Program-made: the position numbers and the translations under genes
The notes under the pieces: model-generated
What the model saw: only the letters and a program-made list of their open reading frames with translations
What the model was told of the DNA's origin: nothing
The model's database searches: none
Origin: Alphaproteobacteria bacterium
GTDB taxonomy: Bacteria; Pseudomonadota; Alphaproteobacteria; MED-G09
Length of the DNA stretch: 11,142 nt
Reading direction: 5' to 3'
Assembly: GCA_018658685.1 (NCBI GenBank)
Contig: JABHUT010000130.1
Coordinates: 1 to 11,142 of the forward strand
Shown: positions 1 to 5,641 of the stretch, in pieces
Layout: each line of letters opens with the position of its first letter
Numbering within the stretch: position 1 is the stretch's first letter

Positions 1-90
1 AAGGGATAAACGAATAATTAACCAACTTAACAACAACAGAACAACTATAAGGCACCATGCGAATATATTATCAATTAATGGCGTTTCCAT
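1..90 (-). CDS. N-terminus of an unidentified membrane protein (cut by window edge)
   Basis: An open frame starts at the ATG at 90-88 and runs without a stop off the left edge, giving the first 30 residues. The start has a strong ribosome binding site, AAAAGGAG at 97-104, six bases upstream. The protein begins METPLIDNIF and continues into a strongly hydrophobic stretch (about residues 11-28), which reads as one transmembrane helix or a signal anchor. It lies 17 bases after the stop of the zinc-ribbon gene on the same strand, so it is probably the third gene of that operon. The rest of the protein is outside the window and no family can be assigned. That it is a real gene is supported by the ribosome binding site, the spacing and the hydrophobic pattern. 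Confidence 0.6.
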   Translation of the reverse strand, partial: METPLIDNIFAWCLIVVLLLLSWLIIRLSL

Positions 91-107
91 TAGGTTCTCC
101 TTTTGAT

Positions 108-284
108 TTAAACCCACTTAAGAGGTGAGTAATTTTTAAAACGATTCTTTTTTTCATTAAGACATTTAGGGCAGATATTAGAAATTTTATTTTCTTCTTT
201 TTTTTCATAAACAGCGAAACTAACTTTAAATTCACCATGTCTTGAGCAATTTATCGTAAAATCTTCTATTAAATTTTTATTCAT
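108..284 (-). CDS. Small CHCC zinc-ribbon protein, 58 residues
   Basis: This 58-codon gene runs from ATG at 284 to TAA at 108. A ribosome binding site (AGAGGG, 289-294) lies just upstream. The protein carries C13-x2-H16-G-E-F near the start and C38-P-K-C41 later, a layout that fits a single zinc ribbon (Cys-His-Cys-Cys). The C-HGEF...CPxC layout resembles small zinc-ribbon domains found in phage and nuclease-associated proteins, but that likeness is from memory and gives no function. The C-terminus is basic (EKKNRFK), compatible with nucleic-acid binding, which is inference. It starts 15 bases after the stop of the RRM gene and is followed 17 bases later by a membrane-protein gene, so the three probably share a transcript. 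Confidence 0.72.
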   Translation of the reverse strand: MNKNLIEDFTINCSRHGEFKVSFAVYEKKEENKISNICPKCLNEKKNRFKNYSPLKWV

Positions 285-299
285 ATTACCCTCTTATTA

Positions 300-536
300 T
301 CACGAAGCTTCTTTTACACGAATTTTGTTATTATTTAACTTACTACCATGTAATTGATTTATAGCGTTCTCTGCTTCATGAGGGTGCGCCATCTCGACAA
401 ATCCAAAACCTTTTGAGATCCCAGTCTCTTTATCAATAACAAGATCACAGGATTTTATATCACCAAGCTTTTTAAATAATAAAGCAAGTGATTGTTCATC
501 AAAATTACGCGGTAAATTAAGGATAATAAGCTTCAT
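300..536 (-). CDS. RRM-domain RNA-binding protein, 78 residues
   Basis: The whole 78-residue protein is one RNA recognition motif. RNP2 is LIILNLP (residues 3-9) and RNP1 is KGFGFVEM (42-49), with the RNA-stacking aromatics Phe44 and Phe46 present. The aromatic usual at the second position of RNP2 is Ile4 here. The rest of the fold is as expected: a helix 1 region around DEQSLALLFKKLG, a DKETG loop before RNP1, and a helix 2 region around HEAENAINQLHG. Stand-alone bacterial RRM proteins of this size are known mainly from cyanobacteria and some proteobacteria, where they bind RNA and are often cold- or stress-responsive. The target here is unknown. The GGAAAG at about 8 bases before the ATG is a modest ribosome binding site. 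It appears to lead an operon with the zinc-ribbon and membrane-protein genes. AATGCAAAT lies upstream at 583-591. Confidence 0.9.
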   Translation of the reverse strand: MKLIILNLPRNFDEQSLALLFKKLGDIKSCDLVIDKETGISKGFGFVEMAHPHEAENAINQLHGSKLNNNKIRVKEAS

Positions 537-582
537 ATTGTTCTTTCCAAATATAAACTATAACTAACTCTACTTTTATATG

Positions 583-591
583 AATGCAAAT
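583..591 (-). promoter_or_regulatory. Shared AATGCAAAT upstream element, copy 1
   Basis: AATGCAAAT here is part of a 16-base stretch (583-598) identical to 2584-2599. Read on the minus strand it is ATTTGCATT, containing TTGCAT, which could act as a -35-like element for the RRM gene. It ends 46 bases before that start codon. A TATAGT hexamer lies 21 bases downstream (557-562), rather far for a standard sigma-70 promoter. It also lies inside a dyad (see the entry for 583-616). Function is inferred from repetition and position only. Confidence 0.4.
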
Positions 592-616
592 TACTTAATA
601 TGCATTTTTTAAGTAA
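583..616. promoter_or_regulatory. Interleaved inverted repeats between RRM and nitroreductase genes
   Basis: Two overlapping dyads occupy the divergent intergenic region. AATGCA (583-588) pairs with TGCATT (601-606), and TTACTTAA (591-598) pairs with TTAAGTAA (609-616), both exact. This could be a regulator binding site controlling both divergent genes. AT-rich spacers produce chance dyads, so the call is tentative. Confidence 0.3.
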
Positions 617-673
617 ATGATATATTGAGTAATGATCGAAAAATTATTTTTATGAATGAATAAGGGGCTTAAT

Positions 674-1345
674 ATGGATTTTGATGATGTTATTAAAGGA
701 AGAAGAAGTACAAGAGGATTTCTACCTAAACCTGTTTCTAGGGAGGTACTAGAGGATGTAGTAGATCTTGCTATAAGATCACCATCATCAATGAATACAC
801 AACCATGGCATTTTCATATAATCACAGGAGAGGCCTTAGATAATATAAGAAAAGAAAATACTGAAAAAAATATTGCTGGAGTACCTCCATCTAGAGAAAT
901 AAAATCTCCAAATGGATATGAAGGTGTTCACAGGGAAAGACAGATTGAAGTTGCGATTCAGCTTTTTAAGGAAATGGGAATACAAAGAGACGATAAAGAG
1001 CTAAGAAATGATTGGGTTTTAAGAGGTTTTAGACAATTTGATGCCCCTGTAGCTGTAGTTGTTACATTTGACAGTATTTTAAAAGATGATGATATTTCAA
1101 AATTTGATTGTGGTGCTGTTGTTAATGGCCTTGTAAATGCTGGCTGGTCAAGAGGTTTAGGAGCTGTAATTAATAGTCAGGGTATTATGCAATCACCTGT
1201 CGTAAGACGTTATGCGAATATCCCTGATAATGAGATTATAATGATTTGTGTTGCTATGGGCTATCCCGATGATAGTTTTCCTGCAAATAAAGTCGTTTCT
1301 AATAGAAGGCCTGTTTCTGAAGTTGCTAAGTTTATTGGATTTTGA
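674..1345 (+). CDS. Nitroreductase-family FMN oxidoreductase, 223 residues
   Basis: The protein belongs to the nitroreductase superfamily, FMN-dependent NAD(P)H oxidoreductases acting on nitro compounds, quinones or related substrates. The actual substrate cannot be read from sequence. The N-terminal FMN phosphate-binding motif is R10-R11-S12-T13-R14, followed by a helix and SPSSMNTQPWHF (36-47), typical of the family. Near the C-terminus are the AMGYPDD segment (194-200) and an RRP segment (211-213), the usual family end with a flavin-contacting arginine. I chose the ATG at 674 because a clear ribosome binding site, AAGGGG at 662-667, lies six bases before it. An in-frame ATG at 656 would put that site inside the coding region. 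The gene converges on the VOC gene with only 2 bases between the stop codons. Confidence 0.92.
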   Translation: MDFDDVIKGRRSTRGFLPKPVSREVLEDVVDLAIRSPSSMNTQPWHFHIITGEALDNIRKENTEKNIAGVPPSREIKSPNGYEGVHRERQIEVAIQLFKEMGIQRDDKELRNDWVLRGFRQFDAPVAVVVTFDSILKDDDISKFDCGAVVNGLVNAGWSRGLGAVINSQGIMQSPVVRRYANIPDNEIIMICVAMGYPDDSFPANKVVSNRRPVSEVAKFIGF

Positions 1346-1347
1346 AA

Positions 1348-2226
1348 TTATTTGACTAATGCTGCTCCAAATTCAAATAAAATTCCATCTGGACTTTCTA
1401 TAAACATAATTATTGCAAGATCTCCAATTTTATAAGGCTCGGTATGAATTTTTCCACCATTCATTAATATTTGATTACGTGAAGCTATAACATCGTTAAC
1501 TACAAATTGAACTAAGGAATAACCCTCAATTTCTCCTGGTAAGCCAACCCTTTTCTTACTTGAGCCCTTTACTTCATTTAAATTAACTAAAGTTTTTCCT
1601 ATTTTGAATATATCTTGGTTCTCTTCATTTTTTATATATTTAAAACCAAGAATATTTCTTAAAAAACTTCCTGTAATTTTTGCGTTAGTAACATTTAACT
1701 GAAATCCTGAAGTATTGAAATTATAATTATCTAATTCATCAGTTAAAAATACCAATTCTATTTTATTTCCATCAAAGTCGTTAATTAAAGTCTTGCTGAT
1801 ATCAATAGAGCCTATTTTACTATTTATGAATTTTGGTAATTTAATATTATTTTTTAAAATCTTATCAATTATCTCTTTTTTTCTATCAATTGGTATAAAA
1901 AGAGTTAATTGTTGAATGCCAATCTCATTATTGAAATTACTTTCTTTTAATGAAGAATCCTTATTTCGAATAATGAACTTTAGTTCAGACTCACCAGCAA
2001 TATAGCGAATCATTTTTCGTTTTTCTGGAAGCTCAATATCTGAAATTCTATTGAGACCAAGAACTTCACCATAAAAATTTATAGTTTTAGATTCATCTGA
2101 TGCAGATATAACAAGATTTAGATGATCATCTACTAATCCAAAAGGAATTGTATCAGCCCTACTCATTGAAATACTTTGAACAGTTAAGGTAAAAAAAATA
2201 AAAAGGATAAACAGGAATTTCTTCAT
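1348..2226 (-). CDS. Exported two-domain VOC (glyoxalase-fold) protein, 292 residues
   Basis: The first ~24 residues (MKKFLFILFIFF..., ending near SRA24) form a signal peptide, so the protein is probably periplasmic. Two vicinal-oxygen-chelate modules follow. The first, at about 33-160, opens with DHLNLVI and FYGEVLGLNRI and ends with DFDGNKIELVF. The second, at about 174-288, opens with FQLNV and has FLRNILGFKYI, ending with SPDGILFEFG. Possible metal-ligand positions in VOC enzymes map to His35 and Glu157 in the first module, and Gln176 and Glu286 in the second, so the second lacks the usual histidine. The family includes glyoxalase I, dioxygenases and bleomycin-binding proteins, and no particular activity can be claimed. 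The start codon has no ribosome binding site at normal spacing (AGAGG lies about 14 bases away). The 76-residue membrane-protein gene lies 77 bases upstream on the same strand. Confidence 0.8.
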   Translation of the reverse strand: MKKFLFILFIFFTLTVQSISMSRADTIPFGLVDDHLNLVISASDESKTINFYGEVLGLNRISDIELPEKRKMIRYIAGESELKFIIRNKDSSLKESNFNNEIGIQQLTLFIPIDRKKEIIDKILKNNIKLPKFINSKIGSIDISKTLINDFDGNKIELVFLTDELDNYNFNTSGFQLNVTNAKITGSFLRNILGFKYIKNEENQDIFKIGKTLVNLNEVKGSSKKRVGLPGEIEGYSLVQFVVNDVIASRNQILMNGGKIHTEPYKIGDLAIIMFIESPDGILFEFGAALVK

Positions 2227-2303
2227 AATAAATACTTTTACCTCTAATTAATAATTTATATAATATGATTTAAATCTTACTTGATGGAATTCTTAAAATA
2301 ACT

Positions 2304-2534
2304 CTAGATAATTGATAAAACAAACCTAATGATAAAATCAACAGCAAAGCCAAAAATTAAAACTACAAAAAAGAGACTGCCAATAATAAAAAGCTTACCT
2401 CCAAAGCTAAAACCCCAAATCTTTTTGCCTTCCTTCTTCATTTCACTGTTAAAGTTTGGATTTATATACATAGCCAAATTCCAAAGCAAAACCAAACCTA
2501 CAGAACCTAAAAATAATACAAATCCATTGAACAT
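2304..2534 (-). CDS. Small two-helix membrane protein, 76 residues
   Basis: The protein has an N-terminal hydrophobic helix (about residues 3-23, starting FNGFVLFLGS), a charged middle (NSEMKKEGKKIW) and a second strongly hydrophobic helix (about 47-75). That is a two-pass inner membrane protein with a short basic loop. I do not recognise a family. The ribosome binding site is weak (AAGG about 7 bases before the ATG). Support that it is real comes from the membrane pattern and from a good upstream element: TTGCAT (minus strand, 2585-2590), a 16-base spacer, then TATAAG (2563-2568). An opposite-strand reading of the same DNA gives a low-complexity Lys/Pro-rich peptide and is rejected. The VOC gene follows 77 bases downstream and may share its transcript. 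Confidence 0.65.
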   Translation of the reverse strand: MFNGFVLFLGSVGLVLLWNLAMYINPNFNSEMKKEGKKIWGFSFGGKLFIIGSLFFVVLIFGFAVDFIIRFVLSII

Positions 2535-2562
2535 GTGCTTACCTTAATCTAATTTAAGATAA

Positions 2563-2592
2563 CTTATAGTTAACTAAAAAAATAATGCAAAT
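2563..2592 (-). promoter_or_regulatory. Candidate promoter with shared AATGCAAAT element, copy 2
   Basis: On the minus strand TTGCAT (2585-2590) and TATAAG (2563-2568) are separated by 16 bases and sit about 30-55 bases before the ATG of the 76-residue protein, as a sigma-70 type promoter would. AATGCAAAT at 2584-2592 begins a 16-base identity with 583-598. Whether the repeat is the -35 element itself or an adjacent regulator site is not resolved. Confidence 0.4.
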
Positions 2593-2643
2593 TACTTAAA
2601 AACAAGTTAATTTAAATACCAATACATTATTTAAGAGATACAT

Positions 2644-3003
2644 ATGGAAAATGCTAAAGAGGTAATAAAGAGATTTTGGGAAATTCAAGATGAAGGTGAT
2701 TATACAAAATTAGTCGACCTTTTCTCTGAGGATGCAGTTTTTGAAGATCCTATTTATGGAAGGTTTGAAGGCAAAATAGAGATTTTAGAATTCATGAAGA
2801 AAATGAATGAGGAAATGCGTTCAAGAGGTATGACTTTTATAGCGCGAGATATTGATGGTGGAGGTAATGTAGCTTGGGCACAGTGGGTAGCTAAAACACC
2901 AAGTGGTGATATAGAGGGCTGTGGTCTTTATAGGGTAAAAGATGGAATGATGACCTATTATAGGGACTATATGAATTCACCTCCTCCCGAACCTAAGAAA
3001 TAA
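2644..3003 (+). CDS. SnoaL/NTF2-like protein, 119 residues
   Basis: Length and pattern match single-domain NTF2-like (SnoaL-like) proteins, a cone-shaped alpha+beta fold used as small-molecule isomerases, hydrolases or simple binding proteins. Evidence includes an N-terminal helix pair (ENAKEVIKRFWEIQDEGDYTK), the characteristic LFSEDAVFEDP segment at 26-36, the GRFEG turn at 39-43, the strand NVAWAQWVAKTPSG around 75-88, and a final strand pair with GLYRVKDGMMTYYRDY at 94-109. The last residues are a proline/lysine tail. No signal peptide is present, so it should be cytoplasmic. The substrate cannot be assigned. A modest purine-rich site (AAGAGA, about 2633-2638) precedes the ATG. The gene stands alone on the plus strand, divergent from the 76-residue membrane-protein gene and convergent with the amidohydrolase 58 bases away. 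Confidence 0.82.
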   Translation: MENAKEVIKRFWEIQDEGDYTKLVDLFSEDAVFEDPIYGRFEGKIEILEFMKKMNEEMRSRGMTFIARDIDGGGNVAWAQWVAKTPSGDIEGCGLYRVKDGMMTYYRDYMNSPPPEPKK

Positions 3004-3061
3004 ATCATTAAAAGAATTAGAATACCGATTTATTGAGATATATCGCTCTAAATAGTCTCTT

Positions 3062-4744
3062 TTATCTTTTTGCATTAAATATCTCTACACCGCGAGAAAA
3101 AGTAGCAATTACACTAATGTCTAAAAGATTTTTTGTTTCAATACTTAAAGGATCCTCAGAAAGAACAACTAAATCAGCCTGTTTACCAACCTCAATTGTA
3201 CCTTTAATACCATCTTCAAAATGTTGGTAGGCTGCATTAATTGTTATTGCTTCAAGAGCGGAATAAGTAGAAATTTTTTGTTCCGAACCAAGAACCTTAC
3301 CAGATCTTGTCATTCTATTAGTCGTTGACCAAAGCAGCCGTATCATATCTGGGGGAACAACAGGAGCATCATTATGAACAGTGAAAGGCATTTTTCTGTC
3401 GAGAGTAGATTTTGTAGGACTTATGCGCATGGCACGATCTTCTCCAAATACAGAATCTCTGTGCCAATCACCCCAATAGAATGTGTGTGTAGAAAAGTAG
3501 GAAGGTATTATTTTTAGTTTCTTCATTTGATCTAACTGATCCTCCCGAACAGTTTGAGCGTGAATCATAATAGTGCGATGATCATTTTTCATATCAGCAT
3601 TTTTAACAGCTTTAATAAGCATATCTGCAGCAGCATCTCCATTGGCATGAGCCATAATCGGTATGTTTAAATCAGCATATATGCTCACCCATTTTGAAAC
3701 TTCTTTTTGAGGTATCAAAGGATATCCTTTGTAAGAATCTGATTCACTGTGGGGCGGCTTGTAATATGGCTCTGTTAGGTAAGCAGTTTTCCCCTGAGGG
3801 GAGCCATCTAAAATTAATTTTATCCCGCCAACCTTTACTCTTCCTTTATAACTTCCAAACTTAATAGTTTGTATAGATTTATCTAGACCGTTTTGTCCTA
3901 CAGGGTAACTAATTATGTCAAGATTAACCATACCTTGATCATCAGCTGCTTGCATTAAAGCAATTGCCTCAGGGCTTGAAGCCCCATCTTGGGCGGTGGT
4001 TATGCCATGACTTGCATAAATCTCCATCGCTTTTTTAACGCTACCAATTGGATCTTTATATGCGCTCATTGCTAATTGTTGCACTGGATAAGCTGCAGAT
4101 TCTTCAAAGACTCCATTAGGCTCTGATGAATTTTTGTATCGCCTTATTTTTCCTCCAGATGGATCTGGGGTATTTGAATTAATGTTTGCTAAAGCTAAAC
4201 CCATAGAATTTGTAGCACCTAAATGTGCTGAGACGTGAATAAGATAAATTGGATGCTCTGTACTCACTTGATCAAGATCCTCCTTCGTAGGATGTCTTTG
4301 TTCTGCCAAGAGAGAATTATCATAGCCGAGACCAATTAACCATTGACCAGGCTGAAGGTTGGAAACTTTAATAAATTCCTTGAGTTCAATTTGTAAGTCT
4401 TTAATTGTTTTAATTTTTCCAACTGGAGGTGATGCAATGTTAGCAACCTGTGATGCAAATGCTAAATAAGATGCGTGGCCATGCGCATCAATAAATCCAG
4501 GCAAAATGGCCTGATTACCAAAATCAATTTTTGTGCCTTGGATATTCTTTGCATCTTTATGAAGGCCTACCCAAACAATTTTTTTATTAGTGATAGCAAT
4601 TGAAAGAGGTTGAGCCTTTTTATCACCGGTCATCAAAATCACATTATCAGAGCTAAGTATAAGGTCTGCTTCACTAATTGTGGTGGCATAAACACTCCCA
4701 CTCAACACAACTGCTAAGATTAACGCTATAAGGACTTTATTCAT
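3062..4744 (-). CDS. Exported YtcJ-type metal-dependent amidohydrolase, 560 residues
   Basis: Residues 1-20 (MNKVLIALILAVVLSGSVYA) are a clear signal peptide, so the enzyme should work in the periplasm. The mature part is an Amidohydro_3/YtcJ-like protein. It has an N-terminal beta-sandwich half, then the metal-binding H88-G-H90 in GFIDAHGHASY, the V-K-x3-D-G type segment at Lys309-Asp313-Gly314, histidines His366 (MAHANGD) and His395 (MIHAQ), Asp459 in VHNDAPV, and the C-terminal sandwich ending GTIEVGKQADLVVLSEDPL. All expected metal and active-site positions look intact. Family members hydrolyse amides, N-substituted formamides and related C-N bonds; the substrate is not readable. No good ribosome binding site precedes the ATG. 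The gene starts 16 bases after the stop of the small HCGDAEAH protein, so the two are probably cotranscribed and may both be exported. Confidence 0.9.
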   Translation of the reverse strand: MNKVLIALILAVVLSGSVYATTISEADLILSSDNVILMTGDKKAQPLSIAITNKKIVWVGLHKDAKNIQGTKIDFGNQAILPGFIDAHGHASYLAFASQVANIASPPVGKIKTIKDLQIELKEFIKVSNLQPGQWLIGLGYDNSLLAEQRHPTKEDLDQVSTEHPIYLIHVSAHLGATNSMGLALANINSNTPDPSGGKIRRYKNSSEPNGVFEESAAYPVQQLAMSAYKDPIGSVKKAMEIYASHGITTAQDGASSPEAIALMQAADDQGMVNLDIISYPVGQNGLDKSIQTIKFGSYKGRVKVGGIKLILDGSPQGKTAYLTEPYYKPPHSESDSYKGYPLIPQKEVSKWVSIYADLNIPIMAHANGDAAADMLIKAVKNADMKNDHRTIMIHAQTVREDQLDQMKKLKIIPSYFSTHTFYWGDWHRDSVFGEDRAMRISPTKSTLDRKMPFTVHNDAPVVPPDMIRLLWSTTNRMTRSGKVLGSEQKISTYSALEAITINAAYQHFEDGIKGTIEVGKQADLVVLSEDPLSIETKNLLDISVIATFSRGVEIFNAKR

Positions 4745-4760
4745 TATTTAAATAATAAGA

Positions 4761-4952
4761 CTAATATCTATTGGTCATATTATTTTTATATGATTTTTTC
4801 TCTTTTTTTTCATTACCTTCATTTGTGTTATCTTTTTCAATATGCTCTTGAGATGAAGCTGCATGAGCTTCTGCATCACCACAATGCGCTACAACATTTC
4901 CAGAAAATGACATTAATAAAACTAATAAACTAAGTGTAACTATTTTATTCAT
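4761..4952 (-). CDS. Small exported His/Cys-containing protein, 63 residues
   Basis: The first 22 residues (MNKIVTLSLLVLLMSFSGNV then VA) look like a signal peptide, with cleavage likely at A22. The mature peptide would then begin H23-C24-G-D-A-E-A-H30 and continue through a highly charged, Lys/Glu/Asn-rich region (IEKDNTNEGNEKKEKKSYK) with no predicted fold. His23, Cys24, His30 and His37 are possible metal ligands; that is inference. A good ribosome binding site (GGAG at 4961-4964) sits 8 bases before the ATG. The amidohydrolase gene follows 16 bases later. AATGCAAAT lies at 5005-5013, 52 bases upstream. I do not recognise a family. The combination of signal peptide, ribosome binding site and operon position supports a real gene. 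Confidence 0.65.
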   Translation of the reverse strand: MNKIVTLSLLVLLMSFSGNVVAHCGDAEAHAASSQEHIEKDNTNEGNEKKEKKSYKNNMTNRY

Positions 4953-5004
4953 AATATGTGCTCCATTTGTATTTATTTTTTATACATTACCTCACTTGAA
5001 TAAG

Positions 5005-5013
5005 AATGCAAAT
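5005..5013 (-). promoter_or_regulatory. Shared AATGCAAAT upstream element, copy 3
   Basis: The 9-mer (10-base match GAATGCAAAT with copy 1) lies 52 bases upstream of the small exported protein. On the minus strand TTGCAT is followed after 21 bases by TATAAA (4979-4984), the same long spacing seen at copy 1. No other gene start is near, so it most likely serves the small exported protein and amidohydrolase pair. Confidence 0.4.
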
Positions 5014-5108
5014 CATCCCAAAAATAAGGTAAATCAAACTTTTTTGTGCAACTTTTTTATTTTGGAGGTTTTTTAAGAAATATTAGGAAGTTGATAAAGG
5101 TTTAGAAT

Positions 5109-5122
5109 GGTTAAATTTAACC
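5109..5122. repeat. 14-base perfect palindrome 3' of tRNA-Lys
   Basis: GGTTAAATTTAACC is a perfect palindrome 10 bases downstream of the tRNA-Lys 3' end. It can form a 5-base-pair hairpin with an AATT loop, but there is no following T-run, so it is a poor intrinsic terminator. It may be a processing signal, a protein site or chance. Confidence 0.35.
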
Positions 5123-5132
5123 TTAAATACCT

Positions 5133-5208
5133 TGGTGAGCCCTGCAGGGGTCGAACCTGCGACAAGCTGATTAAAAGTCAGCTGCTCTACCAACTGAGCT
5201 AAGGGCCC
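5133..5208 (-). tRNA. tRNA-Lys (anticodon TTT)
   Basis: The 76-base cloverleaf is complete on the minus strand. The acceptor stem pairs GGGCCCT with AGGGCTC (one G-U pair). The D arm is GCTC/GAGC with loop AGTTGGTA, and the anticodon stem is GCTGA/TCAGC with loop CTTTTAA. The variable region is TTGTC. The T arm is GCAGG/CCTGC with loop TTCGACC, and the discriminator is A. The 3' CCA is encoded. The anticodon TTT (5173-5175 on the plus strand) reads AAA and AAG lysine codons. Confidence 0.97.
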
Positions 5209-5230
5209 ATATCTCCAAGATACAAATGTT

Positions 5231-5259
5231 CTTTTAATCAATTCGGTTAAGCAAATCAA
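5231..5259 (-). promoter_or_regulatory. Possible tRNA-Lys promoter
   Basis: On the minus strand TTGATT (5254-5259) and TAAAAG (5231-5236) are 17 bases apart and end 22 bases before the tRNA. Each matches the sigma-70 consensus at 4 of 6 positions. In DNA this AT-rich such matches are common, so the call is weak. Confidence 0.25.
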
Positions 5260-5356
5260 TTCAAAAATATAATAAATCATTAATTCTTAAGATATGTTTT
5301 TAAAATTTGTAGTGTTATTAAATTTTTATGTTAATTTAAATAAAGAGGTATTTAAA

Positions 5357-5641
5357 TTGAAGTTCAAAATTAATATTATTATATTAACAGTCTTATTTTT
5401 AAGTTCGTGCTCAACTGTTGAAAAAATAAGTGATAAAATTAATATTTTAAAACCTAAGGAAACTCCTGATGTCGCTGGAAAACTAGTTTGTGCTGCCGCA
5501 GGAATAGAATCTGAAGACTGTGTAGAGGCTGTAAAGACTGATGAAGAAGTTGATGAAACAATTTCTTCTATTGCTGAAAATGAAAAAAATAATATCGAAG
5601 CAAATAATCAGATTTTAGAATCAGAGCTTCTTCTCAAGTAG
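5357..5641 (+). CDS. Small lipoprotein, 94 residues, probable TTG start
   Basis: From the TTG at 5357 the protein begins (M)KFKINIIILTVLFLSSCS, a textbook lipoprotein signal: short basic start, hydrophobic core, lipobox LSSC with Cys18 as the lipidated residue. AGAGG at 5344-5348 sits 8 bases before this TTG. An in-frame ATG at 5294 would add 21 residues, lacks a comparable binding site, and would give an atypically long N-terminal region; I therefore prefer the TTG. The mature part is acidic and helical-looking, with a possible disulphide pair Cys46/Cys56 (VCAAAGIESEDC). I do not recognise a family. The last 34 bases overlap the 3' end of tgt on the other strand. Confidence 0.7.
   Translation: MKFKINIIILTVLFLSSCSTVEKISDKINILKPKETPDVAGKLVCAAAGIESEDCVEAVKTDEEVDETISSIAENEKNNIEANNQILESELLLK

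Noticed and set aside
652..663. Tiny ATG-AAT-GAA-TAA leader reading frame just before the nitroreductase
   Set aside because: Three codons with no ribosome binding site or attenuator-like hairpin; AT-rich DNA makes such frames by chance.
2329..2547. 72-residue plus-strand reading frame rich in Lys, Pro and Ile
   Set aside because: Low-complexity antisense shadow of the 76-residue membrane protein, with no ribosome binding site. The minus-strand frame shows two clear membrane helices and a promoter-like upstream region.
3004..3061. Possible bidirectional terminator between the SnoaL-like gene and the amidohydrolase
   Set aside because: Only short imperfect complementarity (GAG/CTC scale) is visible and no stable GC-rich stem, so no terminator is called.
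3033..3230. 65-residue plus-strand reading frame
   Set aside because: Antisense to the conserved C-terminus of the amidohydrolase; no family features.
5039..5062. Direct repeat AACTTTTTT with a TGTGC spacer, resembling terminator T-runs
   Set aside because: No stable stem precedes either T-run and short homopolymer repeats are expected at this base composition.
5083..5280. 65-residue minus-strand reading frame across the tRNA, containing LAQLVEQLTFNQLVAGS
   Set aside because: It is the translation of tRNA-Lys itself; this peptide pattern is a well-known artefact of reading tRNA genes as protein.
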